A stretch of 64,000 nt of DNA, from the NCBI RefSeq assembly GCF_013410405.1, contig NZ_JACCFK010000001.1:2170001-2234000 (forward strand), read 5' to 3'. Numbering within the stretch: position 1 is the stretch's first letter; each line of letters opens with the position of its first letter. The notes below the pieces were generated by a model. It searched no databases. It saw nothing but the letters and a program-made list of their open reading frames with translations, and had not been told where the DNA came from. The translations under genes and the position numbers were made by a program. This stretch comes from Amycolatopsis endophytica (GTDB lineage: Bacteria > Actinomycetota > Actinomycetes > Mycobacteriales > Pseudonocardiaceae). Of the stretch, positions 33,596 through 42,657 are shown in pieces.

Positions 33596-36067
33596 GTGTC
33601 CGAACAGGATCGCCGTCCGCGTCACGCACGCCCGGACGACCAGCCGATCACCGGCTCGCTCGACGACGAGCCCCGCCGCACGCCGTTGAACGAGCCGGTG
33701 CCCTCGGCCGCCGAGACCCAGATCATCGAGCCGGTCCGCCCGCCGGCGCAGCCGGTGCAGCCGGACGAGGTGCAGCTCACCAGCGTGCTCGCCTCGCCCG
33801 CCCCGATGACCGAGATGATCCGCCCGCCCGCGCCGCCGCCCGAACCGAGCGGCCCCGGGGTGCTGCCCGATCCGGGCACCGACAGCGTGCTGCCCGAGCA
33901 GTCCAGCGGCCGCCACACCGGCTCGGGCAGCCAGCCCGGCACCGGCCCGGGAACCGGAACGGGGACGGGCACCGGCGCGTTCCCCGGGACTTCGCGGCGC
34001 ACCGGGAGGCGTTCCCGGCGGGGCCGTCTCGGCGCCGGCCTGGTCGAGGTGCCGCCGGTGCCCTACCGCGATCCGGCGTCGGCCGTGCTCGCCAACCCGG
34101 TGGTCTCGGAGGAGAAGCGCTACTGCGGCAACTGCTCCGCGAAGGTCGGACGCGGCTCGGCGGGCCCGGAGGGCGTGTGCGAGAAGTGCGGCGCCGCCTA
34201 CTCGTTCCTGCCGACACTCCAGGCGGGGGATCTGGTCGGCGGTCAGTACGAGGTGCTCGGCGCGATCGCCTACGGCGGGCTCGGCTGGATCTACCTCGCC
34301 AAGGACCGCAACGTCAACGATCGCTGGGTCGTCCTCAAAGGACTGATCGACACCGGCGATCCGACGGCCGTCGCGGCGGCGGTGAACGAGACCCGGTTCC
34401 TGGCCGAGGTCGAGCACCCGAACATCGTCAAGATCTACAACTTCGTGCAGCACCCGGACGCGCGGACCGGGCACGCCATCGGCTACATCGTGATGGAGTA
34501 CATCGGCGGGCAGTCACTGCGGCAGCTCGCGCTGGCCCACCAGCGCGCCGCCGGACGCCCGGAACCGCTGCCGATCGCGCAGGTCATCGCCTACGGCCTG
34601 GAAATCCTGCCCGCGCTGGGATACCTGCACGGCCAGGGCCTGCTGTACTGCGACCTCAAGCCGGACAACGTGATCCAGACCCACGAGCAGCTCAAGCTGA
34701 TCGACATGGGCGCGGTGCGGCGGACCGACGACTACACCAGCCCGCTGTTCTTCACCACCGGTTACAGCGCGCCGGAGCTGACCACGCACGGCGCGTCGAT
34801 CGCGTCCGACCTCTACACCGTGGGCCGCACCCTGGCCGTGCTGAGCTTCGAGTTCAACGGCTACACCACGAAGTACAAGGCCGGGCTGCCGACGCCGGAC
34901 GAGATCCCGCTGTTCAAGCTGTTCGGCTCCTACTACCGGTTCCTCAAGCGCTCGACGCATCCCGATCCGGACCGCCGGTTCCTCTCCGCGGAGGAGATGT
35001 CCGACCAGCTGGCCGGGGTGTTGCGCGAGATCATCGCGATGGGCACCGGAAAACCGCGGCCCGCGGTGTCCACTGTGTTCGGTCCGGAGACCAACACCTT
35101 CGGCGTGGACCTGGTCGTGCCGGAGGCGGGCTGGACGGTGCCGCTGCCGGACGCCGTCGAGGTCGTGTCCGGCCTGCCGATCCCGCAGGTCGACACGGAC
35201 GACCCGGCGGCGGGCGTGCTGGCGACGACCACGGCCGTCGATCCGCGTGCCGCGATCGACGCGCTGGCCGGTGCGCCGCCGGACTCGATCGAGGTGCGGC
35301 TGCGGATCGTCCGGGCGCGCATCGAACTGGGCGAGCTGACCGAGGCGAGCCGCCAGCTGCAGGCCGCGCAGTACCTGGCCATCCGGGCCGGGTACCCGCA
35401 CGACTGGCGCATCGACTGGCACCGCGGGCTGATCGAGCTGGCCGGCGGACGGCCGCGGGTCGCGAACGTCGCGTTCGAGACAGTGTACGACGACCTGCCC
35501 GGCGAGATCGCGCCGAAGCTCGCGCTCGCGGCGAGCGCGGAGGGCATCGGCGACTACTTCACCGCGGCGCGGTTGTACGAGCAGGTGTGGCGCACCGACC
35601 GGTCATACGTGAGCGCGGCGTTCGGGCTGGCGCGGGTGTACCTGGCGCAGGGCGCGCGGGCGGGGGCGATCGAGGTGCTGGAGTCGGTGCCGTCCGCGTC
35701 GACGCACTACGTCGCCGCGCGGGTCGCCGCGATCAAGGTCAAGACCCGCGCGGCCGGGCCGAACACGCAGGTCAGCGAGGCCGATCTGGTGGACGCGAGC
35801 ACCAAGCTGGAGCAGTTGCGCCTGGACGGCGAGCGGCACACCCGGATGTCGGCGGAGGTGCTCGAAGCGGCCTTCTCCTACGTGCAGGGCGCGCCGCCGG
35901 GATACCGCACCAGCGCGAAGGTCCTGGGCTGCGAACTGTCCGAACGCGACATCCGCTTCGGACTCGAACGCTGCTACCGCGCCCTGGCCCGCCAGGCGGG
36001 CACGGCAGGTGAGCGCATCGAACTGGTCGACCGCGCCAACTCGGTCCGCCCCCGCACCCTCACCTAG
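33596..36067 (+). CDS. pknG: Serine/threonine-protein kinase PknG
   Basis: 823 residues with the PknG order: disordered N-terminus (~1-165), rubredoxin-like zinc domain (Cys177, Cys180, Cys195, Cys198), kinase domain with Lys248 in VVLKGLID, catalytic Asp353 in LYCDLKPDN and DMGAVRR in place of DFG, then a C-terminal TPR region. In mycobacteria PknG phosphorylates GarA to shift 2-oxoglutarate flux toward glutamate catabolism in response to the GlnH/GlnX signal. GTG start with GAGGGGG upstream, 13 bases after glnH. GarA is not in the window. Confidence 0.93.
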   Translation: MSEQDRRPRHARPDDQPITGSLDDEPRRTPLNEPVPSAAETQIIEPVRPPAQPVQPDEVQLTSVLASPAPMTEMIRPPAPPPEPSGPGVLPDPGTDSVLPEQSSGRHTGSGSQPGTGPGTGTGTGTGAFPGTSRRTGRRSRRGRLGAGLVEVPPVPYRDPASAVLANPVVSEEKRYCGNCSAKVGRGSAGPEGVCEKCGAAYSFLPTLQAGDLVGGQYEVLGAIAYGGLGWIYLAKDRNVNDRWVVLKGLIDTGDPTAVAAAVNETRFLAEVEHPNIVKIYNFVQHPDARTGHAIGYIVMEYIGGQSLRQLALAHQRAAGRPEPLPIAQVIAYGLEILPALGYLHGQGLLYCDLKPDNVIQTHEQLKLIDMGAVRRTDDYTSPLFFTTGYSAPELTTHGASIASDLYTVGRTLAVLSFEFNGYTTKYKAGLPTPDEIPLFKLFGSYYRFLKRSTHPDPDRRFLSAEEMSDQLAGVLREIIAMGTGKPRPAVSTVFGPETNTFGVDLVVPEAGWTVPLPDAVEVVSGLPIPQVDTDDPAAGVLATTTAVDPRAAIDALAGAPPDSIEVRLRIVRARIELGELTEASRQLQAAQYLAIRAGYPHDWRIDWHRGLIELAGGRPRVANVAFETVYDDLPGEIAPKLALAASAEGIGDYFTAARLYEQVWRTDRSYVSAAFGLARVYLAQGARAGAIEVLESVPSASTHYVAARVAAIKVKTRAAGPNTQVSEADLVDASTKLEQLRLDGERHTRMSAEVLEAAFSYVQGAPPGYRTSAKVLGCELSERDIRFGLERCYRALARQAGTAGERIELVDRANSVRPRTLT

Positions 36068-36153
36068 AGTGCCGCGACACCATGGCGCCGTGCTGGCCGT
36101 TCTCGGGGAGCCGGTCCGGGCACGGGCCAGCGGCCACCGGATGCGGAGGGTGA

Positions 36154-36834
36154 TCAGGCGGCTTTCAGCGCGGCCTCGACCGCGGCGGTGAGCGTGTCCA
36201 GGTAGTCGTCGTCGCTGTCGCCGTGCACCATCAGGATGCGGAAAACCAACGGCGCGATGAGGAGATCGACGGCCAGTTCCCGGTCGAGCCGGTCGGAGAG
36301 TTCGCCGCGATCGATCGCCGCCTGGAGCATGGCTCGTGCCACCGCCCGCCGAGGTTGGGCGACACTGCCGTCGATCACGTCGGCGAGGACGTCGGAGTGG
36401 CGCGCTTCGGCGAGCAGCCCCGGACCGATGCTGGCGACCACGGGGTTGGCGAGCTGGGCGCGAAGGGTGCCGAGGAGTTCGCGCAGGTCGGTGCGCAGTG
36501 CGCCGGTGGCCGGTACCGGGGGAAGCGTGTTCTCCACCGCGTCGCGGAGCAGCTCGGAGAGCATCTCCTGTTTGGATGGCCAGCGCCGGTACAACGCGGC
36601 CTTGCCCACGCCCGCGCGCCGCGCGACTGCCTCCATGGACATCCGCGCGTAGCCGGCCTCGGCGAGTTCGGCGAAGGCGGCCCCGGTGATCGCGTCGGTC
36701 ACCTGCTGCCGCAGGGCCGCGCCGCCGGTGGGTTTCCTGGTAGCGATCAGTCGAGTGTAGCCGAGACGGAACGGTTGCGTTCCATCGGAGGCGGAGCTAC
36801 TCTCATCAAACGGAACGATACCGTTTCGTTCCAT
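36154..36834 (-). CDS. TetR/AcrR family transcriptional regulator
   Basis: 226 residues in the longest form. HTH at AGYARMSMEAVARRAGVGKA, ALYRRWPSKQEMLSELL; the ligand-binding domain follows. The two palindromic operators at 36768-36832 fall inside the first ~22 codons of the longest form, so the true start is probably downstream, near RLIATRKPTGGAAL (about 36750), perhaps at a non-ATG codon. It is divergent from the hydrolase gene at 36851 and almost certainly represses it and itself. Confidence 0.87.
   Translation of the reverse strand: MERNGIVPFDESSSASDGTQPFRLGYTRLIATRKPTGGAALRQQVTDAITGAAFAELAEAGYARMSMEAVARRAGVGKAALYRRWPSKQEMLSELLRDAVENTLPPVPATGALRTDLRELLGTLRAQLANPVVASIGPGLLAEARHSDVLADVIDGSVAQPRRAVARAMLQAAIDRGELSDRLDRELAVDLLIAPLVFRILMVHGDSDDDYLDTLTAAVEAALKAA
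36768..36832. promoter_or_regulatory. Two TetR operators between regulator and hydrolase
   Basis: Site 1: GGAACG-N4-CGTTCC (36768-36783). Site 2: GGAACGA-N7-TCGTTCC (36812-36832). Both are perfect inverted repeats with the same half-site in the divergent promoter region. Confidence 0.7.
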
Positions 36835-36850
36835 TGAAGGGTGGCAGACG

Positions 36851-38008
36851 ATGAAGTTCCTGTTCGAGGACGAGTCCTTCTCCTTCGAGGCGTTGCGTGC
36901 GGCGGGCTACGCGACCTATGCCGGCGCCGAACTGGGGGAAATCCTGACCACGTGCCGCCGGATCCCGGACTGCGATGAGCAGGCGTGGTCGGCCGAATGG
37001 GCCGGGACGGCCGAGCGGGTCGAGAAGATCGGCCGGAACGCGCTGGCGGGCGGACACCGGGTGAGCGCCAGGGAAGCCCTGCTGCGCGCGTCGAACTACT
37101 ACCGGACGGCCGACTTCTACCGCCGCGCCGATCCGGCGAACGACGCCGAGTCCGCCCGGCTGGCGAAGGCGTCACAGCGGACGTTCGCCGACGCCGCCGC
37201 CCTGTTCGACATTCCGCCCCGCGCCGTCCGCATCCCCTACGAGGACACGACCCTGCCCGGATACCTCTACCTCGCCGACAGTTCGGGGAAGCCTCGCCCG
37301 ACCGTCCTCTACCACGGCGGCTACGACTCGACCCTGGAAGAGGACTACCTCGCGCTGGCCGCAGGCGCGTTGCGGCGCGGCTACCACGTTCTCACCTTCG
37401 ACGGGCCCGGCCAGGGTTCCACCGTCCGTGAGCAGGGCCTGCACTTCCGCCCGGACTGGGAGGCCGTGGTCTCACCCGCCGTGGACTTCGCGCTCGCGTT
37501 GCCCGAAGTGGACGCCGACCGGCTCGTCCTCATCGGCACCAGCCTCGGCGGCTATCTCGCCGCCCGTGCTGCCGCGTTCGAGCACCGGCTCGCCGCGTGC
37601 GTCCTGCACGACGGTGTCTACGACCTGCACGAGACGCTCCAGGCGATGCTCCGGAACGTCGGCGGCCCGGATGACCTGGCGGCGCACAGCGTCTCGGTCC
37701 GCTGGTTGGTCAACAACGGTCGCTGGACCTACGGTGTGGCCGACGCCGGCGAACTCGTGGCAGCCTCAGCGGCGTACACAGTGGACGGAATCGCGGACAA
37801 GATCACCTGCCCGACCCTGGTGCTCGACGCCGAGAACGACCAGTTCTTCGCCGGCCAGCCGCGGCGTGTGCACGACGCGCTGGTCTGCGAAAAAGATCTG
37901 TTCCTCTTCGCCGAGGAAGAAGGGGGCGGCGAGCACTGCCACGAAGGCGCGATCGCGCTGTGGCACCAACGCGCCTTCGACTGGCTCGACACCGTCCTCG
38001 CCGCTTAG
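36851..38008 (+). CDS. Alpha/beta hydrolase (FrsA/acyl-peptide hydrolase-like)
   Basis: 385 residues. A helical N-terminal cap (~1-125) precedes the hydrolase fold: VLYHGGYDSTLEEDYLALA (oxyanion region), TFDGPGQGSTVREQGL, the nucleophile around Ser231 in IGTSLGGYLAARAA, an acid in LVLDAENDQFF and a histidine in GGGEHCHEGAI. No signal peptide, so cytoplasmic. The substrate is unknown; divergent TetR control suggests it is induced by a xenobiotic or ester. Confidence 0.87.
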   Translation: MKFLFEDESFSFEALRAAGYATYAGAELGEILTTCRRIPDCDEQAWSAEWAGTAERVEKIGRNALAGGHRVSAREALLRASNYYRTADFYRRADPANDAESARLAKASQRTFADAAALFDIPPRAVRIPYEDTTLPGYLYLADSSGKPRPTVLYHGGYDSTLEEDYLALAAGALRRGYHVLTFDGPGQGSTVREQGLHFRPDWEAVVSPAVDFALALPEVDADRLVLIGTSLGGYLAARAAAFEHRLAACVLHDGVYDLHETLQAMLRNVGGPDDLAAHSVSVRWLVNNGRWTYGVADAGELVAASAAYTVDGIADKITCPTLVLDAENDQFFAGQPRRVHDALVCEKDLFLFAEEEGGGEHCHEGAIALWHQRAFDWLDTVLAA

Positions 38009-38023
38009 GAGTGTTGGGGAAGT

Positions 38024-38080
38024 GGCTTGCGTGGCGGTGCCGGCGCACGGCCCACAGCAAGCGGCTCTACCGCTGAGGAA
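38024..38080 (+). repeat. Dispersed intergenic hairpin repeat, copy 1
   Basis: Contains GGCTTGCGTGGCGGTGCCGG at its start, GCGCACGGCCCACAGCAAGC in the middle and GAGGAA at the end. GCTTGC and GCAAGC are inverted ends, so it folds into a hairpin. A second copy in opposite orientation lies at 61493-61569. Located after the hydrolase stop, between convergent genes. Confidence 0.6.
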
Positions 38081-38088
38081 ACGGCCAC

Positions 38089-38679
38089 CTAGGGGTTGAT
38101 GTCCCAGTCGGCGCGGCGGGACGGGGTCTGGCTGAACTTCTTGAGCGCGTCCGGATCGCCGTTCCTGGTGAAGTGGTCGAGTCCGACCTGGACGAACAGT
38201 CCGCGGGCGCGCACGGCGACCGCGCCGTCGGCGGAGTCGAGGTGCCCGTCGGCGCTCGCGTAGATCTTGCGGCCCGCCACGCCGTCCACCTTGGCCGCGA
38301 TGAACAGCGTGGTGCCGACCGGGACCGGGCGCAGGAAGTCGGTTTCCAGCTTGCCGGTCACCGCGGGACGGCGCAGCAGGTTGCCGACCGTCGAACCGAG
38401 CGCTTCGTCGAACGCGCACGCCAGCAGTCCGCCGTGCGCGAGTCCTGGCGCGCCCTGGTGCGCCGCGGTCACCGGGAACTGGGAATACACGACGCCGGCC
38501 TCGCCGACCGTGGAATGCATGTGCAGGCCGTTGTCGACATCGCCGCACCCGAAGCACTCCACGTAGTGCATTTCGAGCTTGACGCCCGGACCAGGGGCAT
38601 CGGCGTGGACCAGCGGTGGTTCGGTCCGGACCGGAGGCCACGGAGTCACCGGCAGGCGCTTGTCGCTCACATCGGACAC
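38089..38679 (-). CDS. PaaI family thioesterase-like hot-dog protein
   Basis: 196 residues from GTG 38679; the frame is open further upstream without better start signals. The hot-dog core has VECFGCGDVDNGLHMH, AAHQGAPGLAHGGLLACAFDEALG (the PaaI-type HGG) and GKLETDFLRPVPVGTTLFIAAKV. The N-terminal CFGCG motif is typical of actinobacterial PaaI-like proteins. It probably hydrolyses an acyl- or aryl-CoA. Converges with the hydrolase across the hairpin repeat. Confidence 0.78.
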   Translation of the reverse strand: MSDVSDKRLPVTPWPPVRTEPPLVHADAPGPGVKLEMHYVECFGCGDVDNGLHMHSTVGEAGVVYSQFPVTAAHQGAPGLAHGGLLACAFDEALGSTVGNLLRRPAVTGKLETDFLRPVPVGTTLFIAAKVDGVAGRKIYASADGHLDSADGAVAVRARGLFVQVGLDHFTRNGDPDALKKFSQTPSRRADWDINP

Positions 38680-38828
38680 GGTAACCGGTTCTACCCGTAA
38701 TCGGGTCGGGTACCCCGCCTTCGAAGAGACAAAAACCACGAGACGCGAGAAAATCACTACCCGATGGCACTAAGGTCGCAACCTTGACCGCGCTGGAACG
38801 AAAAGGTTTGAGGAGGTCGGGGCGGAAC

Positions 38829-40193
38829 ATGACAGACACAGCGCAGGCACCCGAGGTCGACGAGAAGACGGTGAAGAGAGCCGTCATCGCGTCGGCCATG
38901 GGTAACGCTACAGAGTGGTACGACTACGGGGTGTTCACCTCGGGCGCGATTGCCGCCAGCATCGGCACCGTGTTCTTCCCCGGTGAGGGAAACGCGATCC
39001 TGAAATCGCTGGCGCTGGTGGCTATCGGGTTCGTGGTGCGTCCGTTCGGCGGAGCGTTCTTCGGCCCCCTGGGGGACAAGATCGGCCGCCAGAAGGTCCT
39101 CGCGATCACGATCCTGCTGATGTCCGGCTGCACCTTCCTGGTCGGATGTCTGCCCACGTACGCGGGTGACTACGCGATCGGCATCGGCGCACCGATCCTG
39201 GTGCTGCTGCTCCGGTTGATCCAGGGCTTCTCCACCGGTGGCGAGTACGGCGGTGCGGCGACGTTCATCGCCGAGTACGCGCCGACCAAGAAGCGGGGTT
39301 TCTGGGGCAGCTTCCTGGAAATGGGCACGCTCGCCGGGTACGTGCTCGGCAACCTGGTCGTGCTCGCGGTGACGCTGTCGTTCACCGCGCAGCAGGTGGA
39401 CAGCTGGGCGTGGCGCATCCCGTTCTTCGTGGCCCTGCCGCTCGGCCTGATCGGTCTCTACCTCCGGAACAAGCTGGAGGACACGCCGGAGTTCCGGCGA
39501 CTGGAGGCCGCGGGCGAGAAGGCGGAGAAGGCGCCGCTGAGGGAGACGTTGACGCGCAACTGGCGCATGATCATGAACCTGATCGGGATCGTGCTGCTGC
39601 TGAACATCGCCGACTACATGTTGCTGACGACGATGCCGACGTACTTCACGGACACGTTGAAGATCAGCGACAACACCTCGACGATCATCATCGTGATCGT
39701 GGAGGTCATCCAGATCGCGCTGATCGCACCGCTGGGCGCGTTGTCCGACCGGATCGGCCGAAAACCCATGCTGATGACCGCGGCCATCGGCTTCCTGGTG
39801 CTGAGTTACCCGTCGATCAAGCTGATGCAGAGCGGCAGCACGGTGCTGCTCTTCCTCGGGTTCCTGATCGTCGCGCTGTTGCTGGTGCTGATGCTGGCCG
39901 TGATCGGTTCGACGTTCCCGGCGATGTTCCCGACCCGGGTGCGCTACGGCGCCTTCGCGATCGGCTACAACGTCTCGACGTCGATCTTCGGTGGCACCTG
40001 CGGTGTCGTCGTGACCGCGTTGATCCACGGCACGGGCAACGAGGACTGGCCCGCCTTCTACCTGATGGTCGCCGCGGCGATCGCGCTGTACCCGATCTTC
40101 AAGATCCCGGAGACGGCGCGGGTCCCGATGGACCACATCAACGAGGAGGGTGGCCTGACCCCGCAGCCGGCCGGCGCGACCGCGAAGGACTGA
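38829..40193 (+). CDS. MFS metabolite:H+ symporter, ProP-like
   Basis: 454 residues with 12 predicted transmembrane helices. Diagnostic motifs of the MHS branch: ASAMGNATEWYDYGVF at the start, FFGPLGDKIGRQKVL between TM2 and TM3, RLIQGFSTGGEYGGAATFIAEYA, and LSDRIGRKPML in the second half. These proteins import osmolytes (proline, betaine) or carboxylates with protons. Start taken at the ATG after GAGGAGG; a strong hairpin ends the gene. Confidence 0.88.
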   Translation: MTDTAQAPEVDEKTVKRAVIASAMGNATEWYDYGVFTSGAIAASIGTVFFPGEGNAILKSLALVAIGFVVRPFGGAFFGPLGDKIGRQKVLAITILLMSGCTFLVGCLPTYAGDYAIGIGAPILVLLLRLIQGFSTGGEYGGAATFIAEYAPTKKRGFWGSFLEMGTLAGYVLGNLVVLAVTLSFTAQQVDSWAWRIPFFVALPLGLIGLYLRNKLEDTPEFRRLEAAGEKAEKAPLRETLTRNWRMIMNLIGIVLLLNIADYMLLTTMPTYFTDTLKISDNTSTIIIVIVEVIQIALIAPLGALSDRIGRKPMLMTAAIGFLVLSYPSIKLMQSGSTVLLFLGFLIVALLLVLMLAVIGSTFPAMFPTRVRYGAFAIGYNVSTSIFGGTCGVVVTALIHGTGNEDWPAFYLMVAAAIALYPIFKIPETARVPMDHINEEGGLTPQPAGATAKD

Positions 40194-40210
40194 CGACCGC
40201 GTGACACGAA

Positions 40211-40242
40211 GAGGGCCGGGTTCCGTGCGGAACCCGGCCCTC
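40211..40242. terminator. Bidirectional hairpin terminator
   Basis: GAGGGCCGGGTTCC (40211-40224), GTGC loop, GGAACCCGGCCCTC (40229-40242): a perfect 14-bp stem. It serves the transporter gene and the small minus-strand gene converging on it. Confidence 0.8.
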
Positions 40243-40254
40243 GTTCGGTTCAGC

Positions 40255-40380
40255 TCACTCGGCCTCGGCAGCAGCAGCGACCGCGGCACGAGGAGCAAAG
40301 TGCCGCCGCGCGTAGGCCGTGAGAGCCGATGCCACCGCAACCGCCACGCCGGCTTCCACCAGCAGTGCAGTGAAGACCAT
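40255..40380 (-). CDS. Small membrane protein, 41 residues
   Basis: Encodes 41 residues starting MVFTALLVEAGVAVAVASAL, a single transmembrane helix, then a basic stretch (TAYARRHFAPR) and an alanine-rich acidic tail. GAGGAGG lies six bases before the ATG, an excellent ribosome binding site, and a perfect hairpin terminator lies just beyond the stop. It looks like a genuine small membrane protein; no known family recognised. Confidence 0.62.
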   Translation of the reverse strand: MVFTALLVEAGVAVAVASALTAYARRHFAPRAAVAAAAEAE

Positions 40381-40577
40381 TGCTTCCTCCTCGTGATCTT
40401 TCGGGCACGGTTGACCATCGTGCCGTGTTACTGGGTTGTGTCGGGGATGATCCCCGTGTTACTCATCGCCGCGAAGCCGGTGAGTATTTCCCCGACAGGG
40501 TCACGTTGAGGGGTGATGTCGGCCACGGCAGAATGAACCGTGGCAGATCCGGTACAGGAGAAGAGGCGGCTGCGGTA

Positions 40578-40739
40578 ATGGGCGAGGAACACCGGCCGGG
40601 CGTTGGCGAGGCCGCGCGGCTGCTGGACGACAGGACGCAGCAGATGGTCGCGGTGCCGCCGCTGCTCGACGACGCACGCGAGGGCGAGGCTCCGCTGGCT
40701 CCCGCCGCACCACCAGCCCTGGACGGACACGCGCTGTAG
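40578..40739 (+). CDS. Possible small hypothetical protein
   Basis: 53 residues (MGEEHRPGVGEAARLLDD, then RTQQMVAVPPLLDD and a Pro/Ala-rich tail). GAGAAGAGG lies rather far upstream. It ends 6 bases before a strong hairpin terminator, which favours a real transcript end. No family recognised; it may be spurious. Confidence 0.35.
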   Translation: MGEEHRPGVGEAARLLDDRTQQMVAVPPLLDDAREGEAPLAPAAPPALDGHAL

Positions 40740-40745
40740 GAAACA

Positions 40746-40780
40746 GTGAAGGCCACCCCCGCGCGGGGAGTGGCCTTCAC
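40746..40780. terminator. Bidirectional hairpin terminator
   Basis: GTGAAGGCCAC at 40746 pairs with GTGGCCTTCAC ending at 40780, with CCCCGC/GCGGGG continuing the stem. It lies just beyond the stop of the minus-strand L,D-transpeptidase. Confidence 0.75.
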
Positions 40781-40792
40781 GTCTTACCGGAA

Positions 40793-41989
40793 TCAGCTCG
40801 CGAGTGCGGACAGCTTCGTCCAGTCCGCCCAGGAGTACGTCCAGTCGGAGTAGTCGCCGTCCTTGGCGGACAACGTCTGGGTGCTGCCGGTGATCTCGAC
40901 CGGGTCGCCGGTCAGCACGCCGTCGTAGTACTCCTTCGCCCGCGACGGCGACAGGTTCAGGCACCCGTGTGAAACGTTCTGCTTGCCCTGCGCCCACACC
41001 GACGACGCCAGGCCGTGGATGAACTCACCGTTGTTCGAGATCCGCACCGCCCATGGCACGTTCACGTCGGTGTAGCCGTAACGCGGGTTGCTCATCGAGT
41101 ACGTGGCGTGCTTGGACATCACGACGTGGACACCGCTGTGCGTCACCCGGCCCGGATCCGAGTCGAGCCCGTAGCTGACCGGGTAGTCGGCGATCTGCAC
41201 ACCGTCGCGGATGACCTGCATGTGATGCGTGGTGGTGTCGCCACGGACGATCTGCGAGCGGCCGATCGAGAACGCCGCCGACACGTCCCGCTTGCCGTAG
41301 GTACCGTCGCCGATCCGCAGGCCGTAGATGTTCGCCGACACCTTGACCTGCGTGTTCGGCTGCCAGTACTCCTTCGGCCGCCAGTGCGCGCTGGTGTCGG
41401 ACACCCAGGCCCAGGAGCCCTCGGTCTCCGGTGTCGTCTCGACGCTCAGTGCGCGCTCGGCCGCGGCCTTGTCGGTGACCTTGGAACTGAAGGTCACCGC
41501 GATCGGCATGGCGATGCCGTAGGTCTGGTCGTCACCGACGTTCAGGCTCGCCGACAGCTGCTTGCGCGGGCTGACGGTGCTGAACGAGCCGGCGACGGTG
41601 GCCTGCTTGCCGTCCTGGCCGAGCGCGGTGCCCGACCAGGTGTACGTCTTGCCGTAGCCGAGGTCCTCGGTGACCGTCCAGCTGCGCTTGTCGGCGGACA
41701 GTTCACCGGCGACCTGCTTGCCGTCCGGGTTGGTGAGGGTGACCGTCTGCAGTTCGCCGTCGGTGACCGTCACCTGGGCCGCGTCACCCGGAGCCACGTC
41801 CTTGGCGCCGTCACCGGGCTGCACGCTCACCTTGGCCGGTGAGGCGGCGGTCTCCTGCGCGTTGGCCGTCGTGGTCTGCCCGATCCCGGTGGTGCCCGGC
41901 GAATCGTTGCCGCTGCACGCGCCCAGCGTCAGCACCGCGGCCAGTCCGAGCCCGATCAGCGCCCCGCGCCGGTTGTGGAGTCGTATCAC
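40793..41989 (-). CDS. L,D-transpeptidase lipoprotein (LdtMt-like)
   Basis: 398 residues. A lipoprotein signal peptide ends at LTLGAC (Cys around 25). Two Ig-like domains (~50-240) precede the YkuD catalytic domain with the active-site cysteine near residue 343: HGLASSVWAQGKQ, NVSHGCLNLS. This is the LdtMt1/2 architecture. The enzyme makes 3-3 cross-links in peptidoglycan outside the membrane. It ends at a bidirectional terminator. Confidence 0.93.
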   Translation of the reverse strand: MIRLHNRRGALIGLGLAAVLTLGACSGNDSPGTTGIGQTTTANAQETAASPAKVSVQPGDGAKDVAPGDAAQVTVTDGELQTVTLTNPDGKQVAGELSADKRSWTVTEDLGYGKTYTWSGTALGQDGKQATVAGSFSTVSPRKQLSASLNVGDDQTYGIAMPIAVTFSSKVTDKAAAERALSVETTPETEGSWAWVSDTSAHWRPKEYWQPNTQVKVSANIYGLRIGDGTYGKRDVSAAFSIGRSQIVRGDTTTHHMQVIRDGVQIADYPVSYGLDSDPGRVTHSGVHVVMSKHATYSMSNPRYGYTDVNVPWAVRISNNGEFIHGLASSVWAQGKQNVSHGCLNLSPSRAKEYYDGVLTGDPVEITGSTQTLSAKDGDYSDWTYSWADWTKLSALAS

Positions 41990-42386
41990 CCTGAATCCCC
42001 TTTTCCCCTGTCGCCAGACAGACGCACGTCCGTGGGTGATCGTTGACGCCCAGGAGTGTGACTCCTGTCACTATCGAGGGAACTCTGGTCTCGGAACGCC
42101 ACGGTCGACCGCTAGATGATCAGCCTAACGAGTGGAGCCGACAGTGATCGGGTGACGCCTCTAGTCCATTACGGTGACTGAGTCAAAGGGGTCCGAAAAC
42201 GTGCCCGTCCGGGTAGGCTGCCGCGCAGGCCGTTGTTTTGCGTGGTCGTGGCTACACACTCGCGGAACTTTCGACGCGGGCCCTGAGCCGCACGCGCTCG
42301 TCGCTCGACAACCCGTCGGACCGTCCGGGCGGCCCCGGAGGCCGCTCGCCGGCCTTCGCTGGAGTGATTGACGAGGAGCAACAGCG
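41990..42386. other. Intergenic region between the L,D-transpeptidase and the second cold-shock gene
   Basis: About 400 bases with divergent promoters and, on the right, a long probable 5' leader of the cold-shock mRNA. It contains the inverted repeat GTGAC-N4-GTCAC at 42058-42071, about 70 bases upstream of the transpeptidase start, a candidate operator. No convincing gene. Confidence 0.5.
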
Positions 42387-42590
42387 GTGGCGCAAGGCAC
42401 TGTGAAGTGGTTCAACGCCGAGAAGGGCTTCGGCTTCATCGCCCAGGACAACGGTGAGGGCGACGTGTTCGTGCACTACTCGGAGATCGAGGGCCGGGGC
42501 TTCCGGTCGCTCGAAGAGAACCAGCGCGTGGAGTTCGAGATCGGCCAGGGGCAGAAGGGGCCGCAGGCCCAGAAGGTGCGCGTCATCTGA
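42387..42590 (+). CDS. Cold-shock domain protein
   Basis: 67 residues with RNP1 KGFGFI and RNP2 DVFVHY, about 84% identical to the copy at 30858. Same N-terminus ([10 protein letters not shown]) and C-terminal half. GTG start with GAGGAG nine bases upstream; long leader before it; a textbook terminator after it. Confidence 0.95.
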   Translation: MAQGTVKWFNAEKGFGFIAQDNGEGDVFVHYSEIEGRGFRSLEENQRVEFEIGQGQKGPQAQKVRVI

Positions 42591-42614
42591 CGCTCACCTT
42601 CCCCGTTGTCGTCC

Positions 42615-42648
42615 CCGTCCCCGGCGTTCGCGCCGGGGACGGTTTTTT
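42615..42648 (+). terminator. Rho-independent terminator
   Basis: CCGTCCCCGGCG, TTCG tetraloop, CGCCGGGGACGG, then six T residues (42643-42648). Confidence 0.95.
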
Positions 42649-42657
42649 CGTCCTGGA

